Source: Euptelea pleiosperma (lineage: Eukaryota > Streptophyta > Magnoliopsida > Ranunculales > Eupteleaceae). Taken from it: 64,000 bases of DNA. The DNA lies in NCBI GenBank assembly GCA_035048495.1, contig CM068552.1, positions 17,604,654 through 17,668,653 on the forward strand. The letters run 5' to 3'. Every line of letters starts with the position of its first letter. The stretch's first letter is position 1. The position numbers were made by a program, and so were the translations under genes. Below are positions 23,901 through 35,570 of this stretch, in pieces. The notes beneath the pieces are model-generated. The model was not told the DNA's origin. It ran no database searches and worked only from the letters and a program-made list of their open reading frames with translations.

Positions 23901-25495
23901 AGCAAACAAGGGTTTCTGTTGATGATGCGGAGGTTCTTTGGTGGGATGGTAGGCAAGACTTTCTCAAATCTATAGAGGAACCGAACAGACTGTACTACAG
24001 GTTAATTGCTTTGTAACCTTTGGGACTAGTGCCACAGATGATTGATGGTTGTTGGGGTGCCAACTTTGTTGGGATGCCTTCATCCATTGTGATGCGATCC
24101 CACCCCCTGCTTTTTTGTTTATGGAATTTTTCCTTCTTTAATAAAATCTTTACTTAGAAAAAAAAAAAGGGTATAAACTGATTAATTAATCACTGACCTG
24201 AGGACCTTTTAGCATCCCCACCATTCTCAGTAGTGCACCATTGAGATAAATGCCCATTGAGTTTCTGTTTCTCTTTATTGTTTTCTTTGCATCGAAAATG
24301 AACTTTAAGGGATCTATCTTTTCTCCATCACTATATGAAGGGACTGATACGTGGATAAAGGAAAATTGGTTTCCCCACATATCTTTCTCTATCATTTCCT
24401 CGACGCTCCGATACCCTTTCAGCATCCTGGTGTTCAACAGCACCATTGCGGTCTTGCGCGAGCCATTGGAAATTTGATCCATGGCATGGGTGTACAAATG
24501 GATCCCATAAAATACTATCCCAACCATAACATCATTCACAGACTGTTGAAATTAAATTAAGGAAAAAAAAAAAGGAAATTAGTGAATTTATTTGGTTTGT
24601 TTTCTTTGCCATGAGATATGGAAAACCAAAATAAAAATTGGACAGCCCAATTTTTTGAAAGAATAAAAATAAAAGGGTTTGTGAGAGTACTTACTCCTCC
24701 AATATGGGACTTAACTCGCCGAATGTCATCCAGAGAGAACGTAACTGATGTGATGCTAATGGGCATATTTTCTACTTGGGGAGTTCCGGATCGGATCGCC
24801 GAGTGAGAGTCTTCCATTAACGTACTCTGAAGAACACTCCAAAAAAAATCAGAAGCAGTGTTCAAGCACCCAGAAACGAGGCTTAAAACTCCCTTGGAAA
24901 GGTTCATATCTTCATAGGATTTTGAGGAAGAAGAAGATGAGGTAGGGAAAGTGAGAGGAAGAGAAGGATCATCTGCCCTTTTAAGGCAAGAAAACAGTGC
25001 ACCCATGAGCGAAAAGCCGTCTCCGAGCGAATGGTGCATCTTGAGTACTAATGATCCAGCCGCATTGCGTGTTGAGTACTTGAATATGTGCACTTCCCAC
25101 AAGGGCCTGTTCTCAGGAAGCTGATCCAAGGCAATCTTTGCTAGATACTCTTCAAAGTGTTTTTCATACGTTTCAGGAGATAAGCTCTCAGGGAAGGTAG
25201 GGATGACAACATGGTCTTCGAACCGAACCTCGACCTTCTTCCACCACTGGACACCTTTATTATCTGTAACAGTAATGCAGGAGAAGTGCTTGTTGACTGG
25301 CAAAAAATCACTCCTGAGCGCTGCCATGATTTTAGATTGATCGATGGGAATCTCAGACTCACAAACGCCTATAATGCGAAGAGAGAGGACGGAGGTGTTG
25401 ATGCACTGCGATGATAGACTCATAGGCTCAAGCCCTTCTACTTCATCTCTTACTCCTCCAATTGCTTGTCGTGATGATTGGTACATGGAAGTCAT
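20914..25495 (-). CDS. WSD1-like O-acyltransferase (wax ester synthase/DGAT), unit 2, intact copy
   Basis: The only uninterrupted member of the cluster. Four exons are inferred from splice signals and the paralogues: 25495-24695, 24542-24198, 22760-22623 and 21060-20914, all phase 0, giving 476 codons. Residues 154-160 (MTSMYQ start) read HHSLGDG, the HHxxxDG catalytic motif of the family. A PLW motif precedes it; VNDVMVG opens exon 2, a GPTEK motif lies in exon 3 and SYMGKLR in exon 4. Length is normal for plant WSD proteins. WSD1 relatives esterify fatty alcohols or diacylglycerol with acyl-CoA at the ER, giving wax esters or triacylglycerol; which substrate this copy uses cannot be read here. 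The open frame extends 8 codons upstream of the chosen ATG without another ATG. Intron 2 holds a LINE fragment and intron 3 a MITE, both outside the splice sites. No clear TATA box was found. Confidence 0.88.
21779..22165. mobile_element. hAT-type MITE in intron 3 of unit 2 gene
   Basis: 387 bp. Ends TAGGGGTGTCAA and the complement of TAGGGCTGTCAA. Flanks CCCTATGC (21771-21778) and CCCTATTC (22166-22173) form an 8-bp target duplication with one mismatch. Inner sequence is rich in ATTCGAAT/GGATATC motifs. Units 1 and 3 lack it. Confidence 0.75.
22813..24168 (+). mobile_element. 5'-truncated LINE in intron 2 of the unit 2 gene
   Basis: Units 1 and 3 have a short intron 2; unit 2 is interrupted after AAAATGTATT and resumes at GGTATAAACTG. 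The insertion encodes the C-terminal part of an L1-type ORF2: a zf-RVT region (WDKWVWNKCTQPRQEAIAWK; GIQMASRCGLC) at about 22882-23118, then RNase H start KINCDGAARGNPG near 23545-23585, all with stops and shifts. It ends with AATAAA near 24140 and an 11-A tail. Orientation is opposite to the host gene. No obvious target duplication; about 16 bp of target appear lost. Confidence 0.82.
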
Positions 25496-25964
25496 TATTT
25501 CTTTCTTAACTGCGTCCAAGCGGCTAAGGATATTTCTTGACTGTGTCCGTTCAATCGGCTAAATAACTAAAAGCTGAAGTTGTTGACAGTAGACAGGAGA
25601 AAAAGTTTAATGGGGGACCGCCCAAAATGTCCACAAGGCGGACTTAGCTAGCCTGGTATGTAGGTCAACCTCAGGATGGCCCAATTAAACATCCATATGG
25701 TCAGTGGTCTCTAAAAATCTTCCAAGTGGCTCATATTGTGGTCCGTAATCAACGTTGATGACAGAAATCCATCATCAAAGTTCTACTTCGTTGCAGACCG
25801 TCTACCAAACTTATTCTCGACAAAGGTATGGTCTTATCAATTGGCCATCTTCATTTTGTTTGCTGGAGTCGGACAACGGAAAATCTAAACTAAGGGCAAT
25901 TATTTGTGATTATGTGGAGAGCATAAAAATGCACAACCTGGCACACTCTTTCGGAACCACTCAC

Positions 25965-26185
25965 CCATGATTGGCTTTTTCCTACACCAAAAATCAGTTT
26001 AATTGGTGATCTGTAGCCATTCGATCGAACAGAGCGCCCAAAAAATTACTCAGAATCCAAAGGTTAAAAATCACCCCATGGAAAATATTGTAATTATTCA
26101 ATAGCCATATATCGATCACCAGCCAGGCTGATTTTAATGTATATATAGGTCTATCAAGGGTGGGCCAATCATTCATGGGTCAGTG
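25965..26185. repeat. Inverted-repeat element in acyltransferase 5' flank (unit 2 copy)
   Basis: Same element as at 14930-15155, with ACACCAAAAATCAG arms pointing inward and the TCAAGGGTGGGCCAATCATT end. Confidence 0.65.
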
Positions 26186-26412
26186 GGCCCAAAACGAGTG
26201 TCTCACATGGTGCACATATCCTCCCTACGATGCCCCGGGAAGATTTTGCCTCCGGCTAAAATTTTCTGACACTAATCATGGCTTGTATCATATAGTTATC
26301 AATCAATTCAGCCTATTAGAAACGTTCTTGCATAATTTGGGTCTGTCATTCAAAAGTTGTTAAATAATTTTGCAAAAAGAAAAGGAAAATAAAATAAAAA
26401 TGAAATTAAAAC

Positions 26413-26768
26413 CAAGGTTTAAAGGAGGCCATTTTAACGGTTAAACTGACTGGGGGCGTTACCGTTTAAACCGTTTAAACGGATTGAAACGGTCAGGGGC
26501 AAAAATGGTAAAAAAATAGAATTAAACGGAAAAAGTGGCGCTGAAATTCAAATTTTGAAATTTGAAAATTAAAAAAAAATGGAATTTAACGGATTGAAAC
26601 GGATTTTAACGGAATTAAACGGTTTTAACGGCTGTTTTTTTCACAAATTTTTTTGAAATTAAACGGCTGTTTAAACGATTTTAACGGCCGTTTTTTTCAA
26701 AACGATAAAACAGGTTTAAACGGAAACGGGCTTGGGGCACCGTTTAAACGGCCGTTTTTAAAACCATG
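26413..26768. mobile_element. hAT-type GTTTAAACGG element, TSD ATTAAAAC
   Basis: 356 bp with perfect 8-bp duplications ATTAAAAC (26405-26412, 26769-26776). Ends are CAAGGTTTAAAGGAGG and the complement of CATGGTTTTAAAAACGG. The interior repeats GTTTAAACGG and TTTTAACGG motifs. Unit 3 has the empty site near 46555-46575. Confidence 0.85.
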
Positions 26769-26978
26769 ATTAAAACTAATGATTTTGCAACTTTTGCATT
26801 AAAAATTCTTTTTTTAAAAACTTGTAGTCTATGTTTCCTTGTGATGTCGAGTGTGTTCCAAATTAAATGGAGCAAAGATCACAAAGAAGGGAGAAGTAAG
26901 GCTTCAACGAATCCGATTACTAACGAGAATCACAACATTCCGCACAGACCCTTGTTTTTTATTTTTTATTTTTTGCTA

Positions 26979-27469
26979 AGTGAAATTGGTATTAAAGAAA
27001 AGAAAAGCTGTACAAAAACATGGTAAGGCTGGTCACGAGGCCCTACAACATCCCAACTAGGTTGGCACCTTGCCAACCCGAGACCTCGACCCAAAGTGAA
27101 GACAAAATTGATGAGAACCTGTAGTATAATGCATGAGGATCCTCTATTTTATAGAGTAAAGGAGGTCGCTCTACAAATGAAACAGAGATTCCTTCATCTA
27201 GATTAGAACCATGATTAGCAAGGATATCAGCCGCAAAATTGGTTTCCCTCCAAGTTGAGGTAATGAAAACGTGAGTGGTGTTCTTGATCACGTTTTCCCA
27301 TTGCGCTTTCATTTGCCAAGGGATCTTCCTCTACTTGAAAGGAAGGACCGCTAGTTTCGAATCTGATTCAATCCATAGCTTCTTCCACCCCTTGTTAGTG
27401 GCCCACGCCACACCTTCTACAATTGCTCAACATTCCGCCATGAAATTGGTGGTTGAAATTTCACCGGTC
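26979..27469 (-). pseudogene. LINE RNase H C-terminal part and 3' end
   Basis: Continues RNase H with a NFMAEC (active-site Glu) block and WIESDSK (Asp) near 27430-27345, then TWRETNFAADILANHG at about 27255-27205. A short 3' UTR and A-rich tail follow. Confidence 0.72.
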
Positions 27470-29070
27470 TGTTCTCTTTAACTCAATATACTTAAAAGGG
27501 GGGTTGATTAGGTATTTAAAATTAATTATACCTACACAGTTTTACTGGATGATGGTAAGAGAATAAAATCGTATGTCTAAGTTGTTTGATAAAAGATTAT
27601 CACAACCGACTTAAATCGAATATACCTCCGTGGTATATTTTTCTTTTCGTCGTTTGATCTAATCAGAATATATTGTGGAATACAAACAAATAATCACACA
27701 AGACAAGAGATTTTATGTGGAAACCTTAGCCAAGGAAAAACCACGGGACCACGTCCAGACGGAACGTATCACTAACTGAAAAGTTAAACAAAACAAAGGT
27801 TACCTACGCAGCACCGTTGCAAATACAGCTTCCAACCTTAGTTAAGGCCTACTGCCGATGCATCCACATCATCTGAATCAACGCTACGAATCCACGCGCG
27901 CCCTTCCAGTCAAGAAGCCTTGTCTGCTTGTTCAGTTTGGTACACCCCAAACCTACCATCGATCGGCTCCTCCGATCTTAATTCTCAACACTCTCGCATT
28001 TGCAGAAGGTGAAGGATTCAGTACACCCTGAACCTTAAGTTGCTCAAATGGTGTTGAGTCATACTGGTACTCTTAGGCTACTAGATCAAATATAGAAGTA
28101 GAAGACCTAAGCTGAGGAAATGATCAAGCTCTTAGCTTTGATCAAAAAGAGAACAAGCTCACAAGATGTGAATAGAAAATAAGCTTCTTGCTCTTCGAAT
28201 GGATACTCTAATAAATATAACATTTTTTTCTCTCTTGAAGATTGAGTCACTCTGTGTCTCTGTGTATATTTAGAGAAGGCATAGAAGGCTTCAATTTATA
28301 GAATTCCAAGACCCTGAGTCGTGTGGAACGTGGGATGATGGAACCAAGAATTTTAGATTTGAGAATGACCAATTCTATGCATGGTCCAATCGATTGTACA
28401 CTTAGTCCAATCGATTGGGCTCAATAAGATTTCTGTTCCGAAGGTACCAATCGATTACACAGGGTTCTCTAATCGATTTGACTCAGAAAAGTTTCTGTCC
28501 CGAAGACTCTAATCGATTTCACAAAGTCTCCAATCGATTTGACTCAGATAAGTTTCTGTCCTGAAGACTCCAATCGATTTCACAGAGTCTCCAATCGATT
28601 TGACTCGGATAAGTTTCTGTTCCGAAGGCTCCAATCGATTGGGTTGAAATAAGTTTCTGCTTCGTAGTTTCCAATCGATTACACATAGTCTCCAATTGAT
28701 TGGGAATAAGTGTTCAATTGATTGGACTATCCCATTAGTCAATTTAATTGACTTAGACTCGGGTCTATCCAATGACTAAGTTTGACCATTATATTTTTGT
28801 TCATTTTAACCAACTCCTATGGCCACTAAGTCACTTACCTTCCTAATCGAGCGTACACGATCGTTAACTGACAAAACGACAGTTACTCAGATGACTCTTG
28901 TCATCAACCGTCTGATTCTTGCTTTCTCTGTCTTTTAGTCTTCACGTAGTTGGCGAAGTATGCGTACCACGACATCTTCACACTACACTAGTGCTCGTAG
29001 AAATGGTTACAAGAATGTTTTTATGTCAAACGGAATCTTTGCCAAATTGAATATGAAAATATTTCTTACA
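27470..29070 (-). mobile_element. Solo LTR, copia-type family A, copy 1
   Basis: Minus strand starts TGTAAGAAATATTTTC and ends near GAGTTAAAGAGAACA. It shares several blocks with 56849-58365: the CGTGGTA(C/T)GCAT start region, TTAGGAAGGTAA(G/T)TGACTTA, repeated CAATCGAT(T)GGA motifs, CTTGGCT(G/A)GAAGGGCGC and the TCAACCCCCC end. Inserted in the LINE RNase H domain. The 5-bp target duplication is not clear. A TATA-like TATATTTA lies near 28265. Confidence 0.72.
28376..28740. repeat. CAATCGATT-rich tandem motif array in LTR A
   Basis: About ten copies of CCAATCGATT/CTAATCGATT spaced 25-60 bp apart, with AAGTTTCTGT(C/T)C between them. The block duplicates roughly every 58-60 bp at 28440-28640. 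Confidence 0.65.
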
Positions 29071-30233
29071 GTGGTAATTCCCAATCCTTTGTTGAGACCT
29101 CCCTAGAAAGATCCTAGACGGTCCCTGAAAATTACCCATAGACCTCCTCTACAGGGATTGCCTCGAGTTGCCCCATCACAATTCATCTTAATGTAATTTG
29201 GAAGAGGAACCTGCCACACACATTTTCTGATTTTAGGCGCCCTCCCTGGTTTGCATCCCACCCCAACAGATGTGAGGATGGATAGATCATAACACGAATT
29301 GAACATAGTGCCCGTACAGAGTTTCCCAGCATGTTTAATTGCATGAATAATTCTTCTTTTGGTTCATTCCCAATCTGGGACTCTGTCTTCAAATACGATC
29401 CCGTTTCCAGCCCCCCATATGAAATTTGCCGTGTTAACCACTACCGCGCTCCAAAGGTCTTTTAAGATGGGGCTAAGTTGCTTGCACCAAGAGAAAGCTT
29501 CTTTGAAAGACCCGATATGATGATTTGAACTGAAAATCTTCTTAATCCATAGCCACATAGATTTGGTTGTTGTACATCCCCAAAGCAAATGGTCGAGAGA
29601 TTCTTCTTCGTTGTGACACATATAGCACCTCGAGGCCATTGTAATGCCTTTCTTCTCAAGGACCATGTCTGTTGCCGCACACCCTTGCATCAACTTCCAT
29701 CCATTAGCTGAAGATCTAGGATGGTTAGATTTCCTCCATAGCCATTTCTCCCACCAGACCTTTTCTCCTTTGCTTCTGACGGTGTTATAACCTGATTTAA
29801 CCATGAACTTCCCATTGACATTGGGCGTCCAGATTCTCTGATTCTGCAAGCGCGAGTTCGGCATAGGCATGCTGTGAATGCTACAAAGTTGAAAAACCTG
29901 ACCTACCACTTGGGGTATATCCCATCTACCATCTTTTATTATCGAAGAAAGTTTGGAATGACACTGCTTCCAGCTACAATTGTCAACTTCTACGTACCAT
30001 CTCTCGAATGCCCTTTTGCCTCCCCAATTATCCCTCCATATGTCAATATTATCACCATTCCCCACAAGCCACCCAAGATTGGGTTCCATGTCTTTCAAGG
30101 CCCTTTTGATCCCTTGCCAAATGGATGATTTCTTATAATGACTAACCATATCTCCAGATTTGTTGAAGAATTTTATTTTCAAGGATCTACCAAGCTCTAC
30201 CTCCTCCATGAGAGTACTCCATGCAATCTTCAT
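29071..30233 (-). pseudogene. LINE zf-RVT region and RNase H N-part
   Basis: 289-codon frame (30233-29364) with GNGDNIDIWRDNWGG, a zf-RVT pattern (GITMASRCYMC...DHLLWGC) and IWTPNVNGKF. In a second frame (29306-29103) RNase H begins KMNCDGATRGNP, carrying the first catalytic Asp. It is cut at 29070 by an LTR. Confidence 0.78.
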
Positions 30234-30350
30234 GAGAAGCTCCGAGTTGATGTCCTATAGCCGCCTAAGATTGATGCCACCTTCTTTAACCGGCTTGCAA
30301 CAGTTCTCTCACTTGATCGTTACTAACTTCCTTACCAATGGATCCCCTGA

Positions 30351-31559
30351 CTATATGAAATTTCGGATGTAGCTTTCACAATCCTTGTTGATTGCTGCTA
30401 GCCATTTGTAGATGGACATGTTGTAAATGGGCATGCTATTAAGGATCATTTTGGCTAGGACCACTCTTCCTTGGAAGGATAGCATCTTTCCCGCCCAATT
30501 GCTAGCTTTTCGCCTAATATTTTCATTTATCGTGTGAAATGTAGCCTTCATAGGATGCCCTTGGATCAAAGGAACTCCTAGATATTTGTCAGGGAGTTTA
30601 CCAGCCTTCATGCCTAAGAGATTTTCTATCTTTCGGGTTCGGGAACTCCCAATGTGGTCCATGAATAACTTGCTCTTATGAAGATTGATACTTTGCCCCA
30701 CAGCTGCCTGGTATCTGCAAAGTAATTCAGACAACTTTTGTAAACTTCTATTTTTGCCATTAGAGAAAATGAAAATATCATGTGCAAAAAGAAGGTGAGA
30801 AGGACCATATGCATTATGGCTCATAGCTTTGACAAGACCAAGCTCTCAGATGATTAATACCTCTACTCAAGACATCTTCTGCTAACGCAAATAGAAGGGG
30901 AGACAGGGGTCTCCTTGTCGAAGCCCACGACCCACCGGAAAGTACCTGCACCTCCATTGATGAGGATGGAAATATGAGCACTGCCGATGAGAGTGGATAC
31001 CCATCCACACCATTTATCAGAAAACCCAAACTTGGTCAAAACTTGATCAAGAAAATCCCAGCTAATAGTATCATAGGCTTGGGAAATGTCCACCTTGATC
31101 CCAACATTACCTCACTTGTGCTTGTTCCTCATCTCGTTCTTTGGATAAAGCCACTCTGTTCTTTGGATACAATTTCCCCCATGAGCCCACTCAATCTCGT
31201 GGCCATAATCTTAGTTATAGCTTTAAAGATAAAGTGGTCAAGGCAAATCGGTCTGAACTGGTTAAGCTTGCTAGGATTGGAGTCCTTTGGTATAAGCACA
31301 ATGAAATTTTAATTCAAACTCCTAGGGAGATATGAAACTTCAAAGAAATTTCGAATGGCTTTGCAAACATCATCTTCGACAATGGGCCAGCAAACCTGAT
31401 AGAATGCTCCTTGGAAACCATCATCTTCGACAATGGGCCAACACCCAAGCTTTGTTGAAGCGGAAAGGAATGTTGGGTCTCAGAATCCTCTCACTCCAAC
31501 CAATTAAGGGGGAATGATCTGAGGATGCTCTAGCCAAAACTCTGTAACTCCATCCCTGA
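30351..31559 (-). pseudogene. LINE ORF2 reverse transcriptase, catalytic Asp changed
   Basis: Motif A lies in MDISQAYDTISWDFLDQVL (31093-31037). A diverged (R)QGDPLSP-type block follows near 30910. The palm motif F-A-D-D reads F-A-H-D (His codon at 30780-30782), removing a metal-binding Asp. The thumb-like region (INLHKSKLF; LPDKYLGVPLIQGHP; GRVVLAKMILNSMP) is open to 30351. A duplicated ~51-bp stretch lies at 31368-31445. Confidence 0.78.
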
Positions 31560-32170
31560 TATTAAGTTCTCCAAGCTGAATTAAAAAAAGCTCTGTCAAT
31601 CTTGCTCATAATTCTCCTACAACATTGCTGCTTGTTGCATCACGTGAACTTAAGACCTGTGGAAGCACTAGCAATCAGGCAAGTATCGACCATGGCTTGG
31701 AATTCCTCCATGGCTAACTACAAAGGCATTCTCCCTCCTTTTTTGTCTTCTACTTTGAGAATTGCATTGAAATCTCCTAGGATCAGCCATGGATCTCTAG
31801 CAATCAAAGATTCTAAGTCGACCCACAGATTGACTCTAGTCTTTCTAAGACAGTTAGCATGAACAAATGAAATTTGATTGTTGTTGCAAGAGACTATAAT
31901 ATGCTGATCTGATCTAGCCACCACAGTCAAGAAAGTGTCTTTTCTCTAGAAAACCCATAGGTTACCCAATCTATTCTCAGAATCATTGTGGATGATATTG
32001 GAGTTGACGTCTAGAAGACCCAACCTCCTAATGGCCTTATCAGATGGCTTGACCATCAGTTCTGCAATGCAAATAATCTCCTGAACATGTTTCTGAGCAA
32101 GGTCTTTGAGGTAAGCAATGGTCCTGATTTTACTCACCCCCTTTGCATTCTAGAACATAACCTTCATCAT
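31560..32170 (-). pseudogene. LINE ORF2 endonuclease (EEP) domain, broken
   Basis: A motif IAYLKDLAQKHVQEIICIAE (32120-32060) and, in another frame, DPWLILGDFNAI (about 31790-31755) match the apurinic-type endonuclease of plant LINEs. At least three stops or shifts. Confidence 0.7.
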
Positions 32171-32173
32171 TTA

Positions 32174-32924
32174 CTACCCTGCCCCTTTGGTTCTGGCCCT
32201 AGTGACGGGTTTATCCAGAACCAGACTCAGCTTCTTGAATTTTCTTCTTGTTTTGATAGACCATCTGTCTCCCTGATCATTATCTTCTTCTTCACATGCT
32301 GTAGTCTCTTCCTTAGCTGTGGGTTGAATGGGGCTGGTTTGCTCTTCTTCAATCATCACTTCCTCATCTCCCCATTTCCTGTTACTCAAAATAATACCAG
32401 CTTCCTGGTCCACACGTAAGCAATAAGGAGATATTTTGTTAGGTTGGATTTGAGTTTCTGGGACCAATACCTCATCTGATAGAGCTCCAAAAGAGTTGGA
32501 TAGTTGGGTATGGTTTTGTTGTCCCTCCTCTAGTTTATCCTCCACCATAATTGAGACAACTTGCCTGTGTTGGCTGATGCCCTCGTTGGGGGACTTCTGC
32601 TGCTTTTGGGCCTGATCAGTATCGAGTTCCTCTATGTTATCAGGAGGTTCAAGTTCCATCAGTGGATCTTCCATTGCATCTGGATTGGCCCTCCTAGATT
32701 CATTGGATGGAAGGTCTCCTTCCTTCTTACCTCAGATGTGCCTTGCTTTGCATCTGCTAGCTTTCTAGATTTATTTCTACGATTTCTTCACCTTCTTCCT
32801 TTGGCTTGATTGGTAATTTTTTCTGCCCCTTTCTCTGGGCTATTTTCACAAACACCTGTTGTGGTCTCCTCATTACATTTGTTCAGCACCCCCTTAATGG
32901 CCCTGCACTCCGTAACAAGGTGGT
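32174..32924 (-). pseudogene. LINE ORF1 C-terminal part
   Basis: Resumes the zinc knuckle with HLVTEC, completing CX2CX4HX4C with the part at 35571. A Lys-rich segment and an acidic tail follow (32674-32174), ending in RTKGAG and a stop. One or two frameshifts lie between 32924 and 32674. Confidence 0.65.
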
Positions 32925-35567
32925 TGATATTCACTCAAAAAGTGTTTATTTTAAGCAATTATCCTTTTAGCGTTATCGCACTCTCCTACGAAAAACTGTT
33001 CTATTTATCAATATTTCTACGTAAGATTTTCCTCCATTGCGTAAGATACACTTTTCTTGATAAAATGAGCTATTTGCATGAATTAAACACATTCTCAGAA
33101 GTTTAAATATTAAGTTGTTCTGATTCAAGTCTCATTACGCACTTTTCGTTATCACAAGAAACCCAATTAGAAGATATTAATGGAATGCGGGCTCACAATC
33201 AACCTACAATGCCTTTGATAAAAGCATAGAGAGCCAGTAGACTTAGACAAGAAGATGTAGGCCAAAGACGAGAAGAGCTGGATGATTGAAAGCCTGAGAG
33301 ATTACTAAGAGAGAAGCAGAATCAAGCCTTCAAAGAAGAGACTGAGGAGATTAAGGCTTATCAACTAACACAAGATGAGGACTTGCTCAGTTGGTCAAGC
33401 ATGAAGAAGACCAAGTCAAAAGACCAGGGTTCAAGACCTCTACTAGCATTTTCTCTTTATTTTGTAATATTTTCTCTCTCCCCTCTCTCTAAATCCTCAT
33501 TCTCTTTCTACTCTCAATATCAATCATCCGATCTTCTCTCTTCCCGCAATCACTCTATCCTATGGCCTATATTGGCCGATCTCCATCGTCCGATAATCCA
33601 TTCGATCATCACCACCAATTTCTACCGTCTGATCGCCAGCAGATCATCCACCCTATCATCCATTCCACCATGTTAGAATCCAATGGCCCTCATCATTCCC
33701 TGTTCAAATCATATGGGCCATGGAAAAACTAAAATATGCCCAGTATCATTGACCCACATCTATGGCCACTCTCAAAATGGCATGTGATGGTTGTGAGAGC
33801 ATTTTTTGGAAACAATTCTATGAGGGTATTAGACATGGTTATAAATGGCATCTTTTTAAAAGAGAGAAATTGTTTTGGGAAGAAAAGATCTTTGAAAATA
33901 CTTAGAAAATATATTTTTGGAGAGTTGAGGGTGGCTTTTGAAAACTTTCAACGGCAGAATTTATTTTGGAAATTAAAATTAGGGAGAAACTGTGGGTTTC
34001 TACTAGAGGAGATTGACCGTATAAAGAAAAAGGAAAGAAGGGGAGGACCCCCACGTTCTTATTAAAGAAAAGAAACCCTAGAGGACCGTTCCCTTCCACT
34101 CTCTTCATTTTACTTCTCCCACGACCTTAACCCTAGCCGTCCTCACCTTTCTTCTGGATTCTCTCATTCTACTTCCCAGCCGTCAACCTCTCTTCACGTT
34201 TTCCCTCTTCTTCTCTGAATAAAAAAATGGTCCTCTCTCTTTCTCTTGCTGAAAGAGAAGGAATAAAAAAAAAGAGAAAGAAAGAAGGAGAAGAAGAAGA
34301 AGAACAGGGGAGGGGCGATCGTTGGAGATCCTGCCTGCAAAACAAGCAAGGTCCACCATGATCTCTCACCCTCTCAAAGTGATCTCTCTCTCTCAGCTGC
34401 CTCTCACCTCCTCCTCTTGAGCAGCCGACAACCTTGCTGTCGTGCATCTTCTCTCCTTCACTACCGTTTGCTACACCATGGCAGAACCAAGGAAGTCTGA
34501 ACCACATCCTGGCCCACTTCATCACCGGAGCAGTTTCCTCTTGGCCGCCTTCTTGCACCGCCTCCTTGCTGCTAAAACTTTTGAGTAACAACCAGAAATC
34601 CAGCGCCTTCAGTCTCCACAGCTTCACCAAGTTGCAAATCTGCATCATCGACATCATCCTTACGGACAACCATCCACATGCTGTCCGTTCTGCACAACTC
34701 CCATTTCAGTCCAGCCATCAAACCATCATCTCCATTTTCTGCAGATTGCATGGCCTGCAACTTCCACCAATGTTCTCCTTTTCACCTTCTTCTTCCTCTT
34801 GAAGAACAGAAGCAACCCATGGTTGCTGCGTTTGTGCAACCCTCTAGCCGCGCTCTCCACTACCATACCCACGTGCTGCACTTACTCCTCATAGTAAAGA
34901 CCACCACCTACAACTTTGGATCGCTGCTAGCCCCTCTCTTGCACCATCCATCATCGGGCGCACTTCGCTCCACCATGTGCACCATCATCTCATGAACATC
35001 ACTTCCTTTTTCCCTCGAACATATACCATGTTAGGTAAGTGTCCATGGTGAGATTCTTCACCTTTTCTATCTTATTTTCTAGTTCTCTCTCTAGGTTCTT
35101 CACTTTCTCTCTCAAATTCTCTCTCTCTCTCTCTACTTTTAGTTCTCTTTCTCTCACTAGTTTCTCTCTCTAAAATTTTCTTTAGTTTCTTTGTGCTTTG
35201 TTTGTTCATGCTTTATTTTTATTTTCTTTCTAAGCATTGTAAACAAACTTAGTTTGATTTGAATGAATATTTGGGTTTCGATTAAAGAATGCTTTTGAAT
35301 TTTGTTATGGTATGAATGACAATTTCTCTCTCTATAATCAATCATGTTTTAATCGATCTATCTTTCTCACCCCTCCATCACCAATTTCTAGATAGAATCC
35401 GTCATTTTATGTTCTTTAGTTGCACTAACTAACCCCGAGTGCGGACGATATCCGACACAAAACCATTGTGCAAAGAATTGTTATATTTTACAGGAATAAG
35501 TCACAGAAATTACAAATTTGTTGACTCTAGGATTCCGATCCAACGACACGGAAAAACCCTAGTTTCA
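32925..35567 (+). mobile_element. Solo LTR, 2643 bp (family B), TSD GTGGT/GTGGC
   Basis: Begins TGATATTCACTC and ends CCTAGTTTCA. 5-bp flanks GTGGT (32920-32924) and GTGGC (35568-35572) differ by one base. Contains a CT-rich segment near 35090-35175 and TCCGACACAAAACC near 35450. Orientation is unproven. A second copy, reverse-complemented, occupies 63255-64000. Inserted exactly inside the LINE ORF1 zinc knuckle. Open frames inside (for example 34169-34669) are low-complexity and not credible genes. Confidence 0.72.
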
Positions 35568-35570
35568 GTG

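Larger units (their letters stand above)
16950..26954. repeat. Tandem duplication unit 2
   Basis: Contains a spacer with homology to both other units, the intact acyltransferase gene and a 5' flank running to 26954, where a LINE interrupts it. The flank resumes at about 36293 (TTGAATTC followed by AAGAAACACC), matching unit 3 at 46720-46745. The spacer carries an extra MITE copy (18921-19288) and an inverted duplication (19495-20165) compared with unit 3. Confidence 0.7.

Noticed and set aside
24250..25562. Plus-strand frames opposite the acyltransferase exons
   Set aside because: Shadows of the minus-strand exons; the same happens at 44012-45254 and 13144-13458.
28376..28740. CRISPR-like array from the regular ATCGATT repeats
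   Set aside because: Repeats are only about 10 bp, spacers are themselves related, and the block is inside a plant LTR.
29874..31862. Plus-strand frames of 60-112 codons over the LINE
   Set aside because: Antisense shadows of LINE ORF2; the real homology is on the minus strand.
34169..34669. 166-codon open frame on the minus strand
   Set aside because: Low-complexity Ser/Glu/Arg-rich translation over CT-rich LTR B sequence; no domain, and the overlapping plus-strand frames are equally open.
34434..34995. Overlapping plus-strand open frames of 105-122 codons
   Set aside because: They lie inside the LTR B solo LTR, are Ser/His/Leu-rich and have no recognisable motif.
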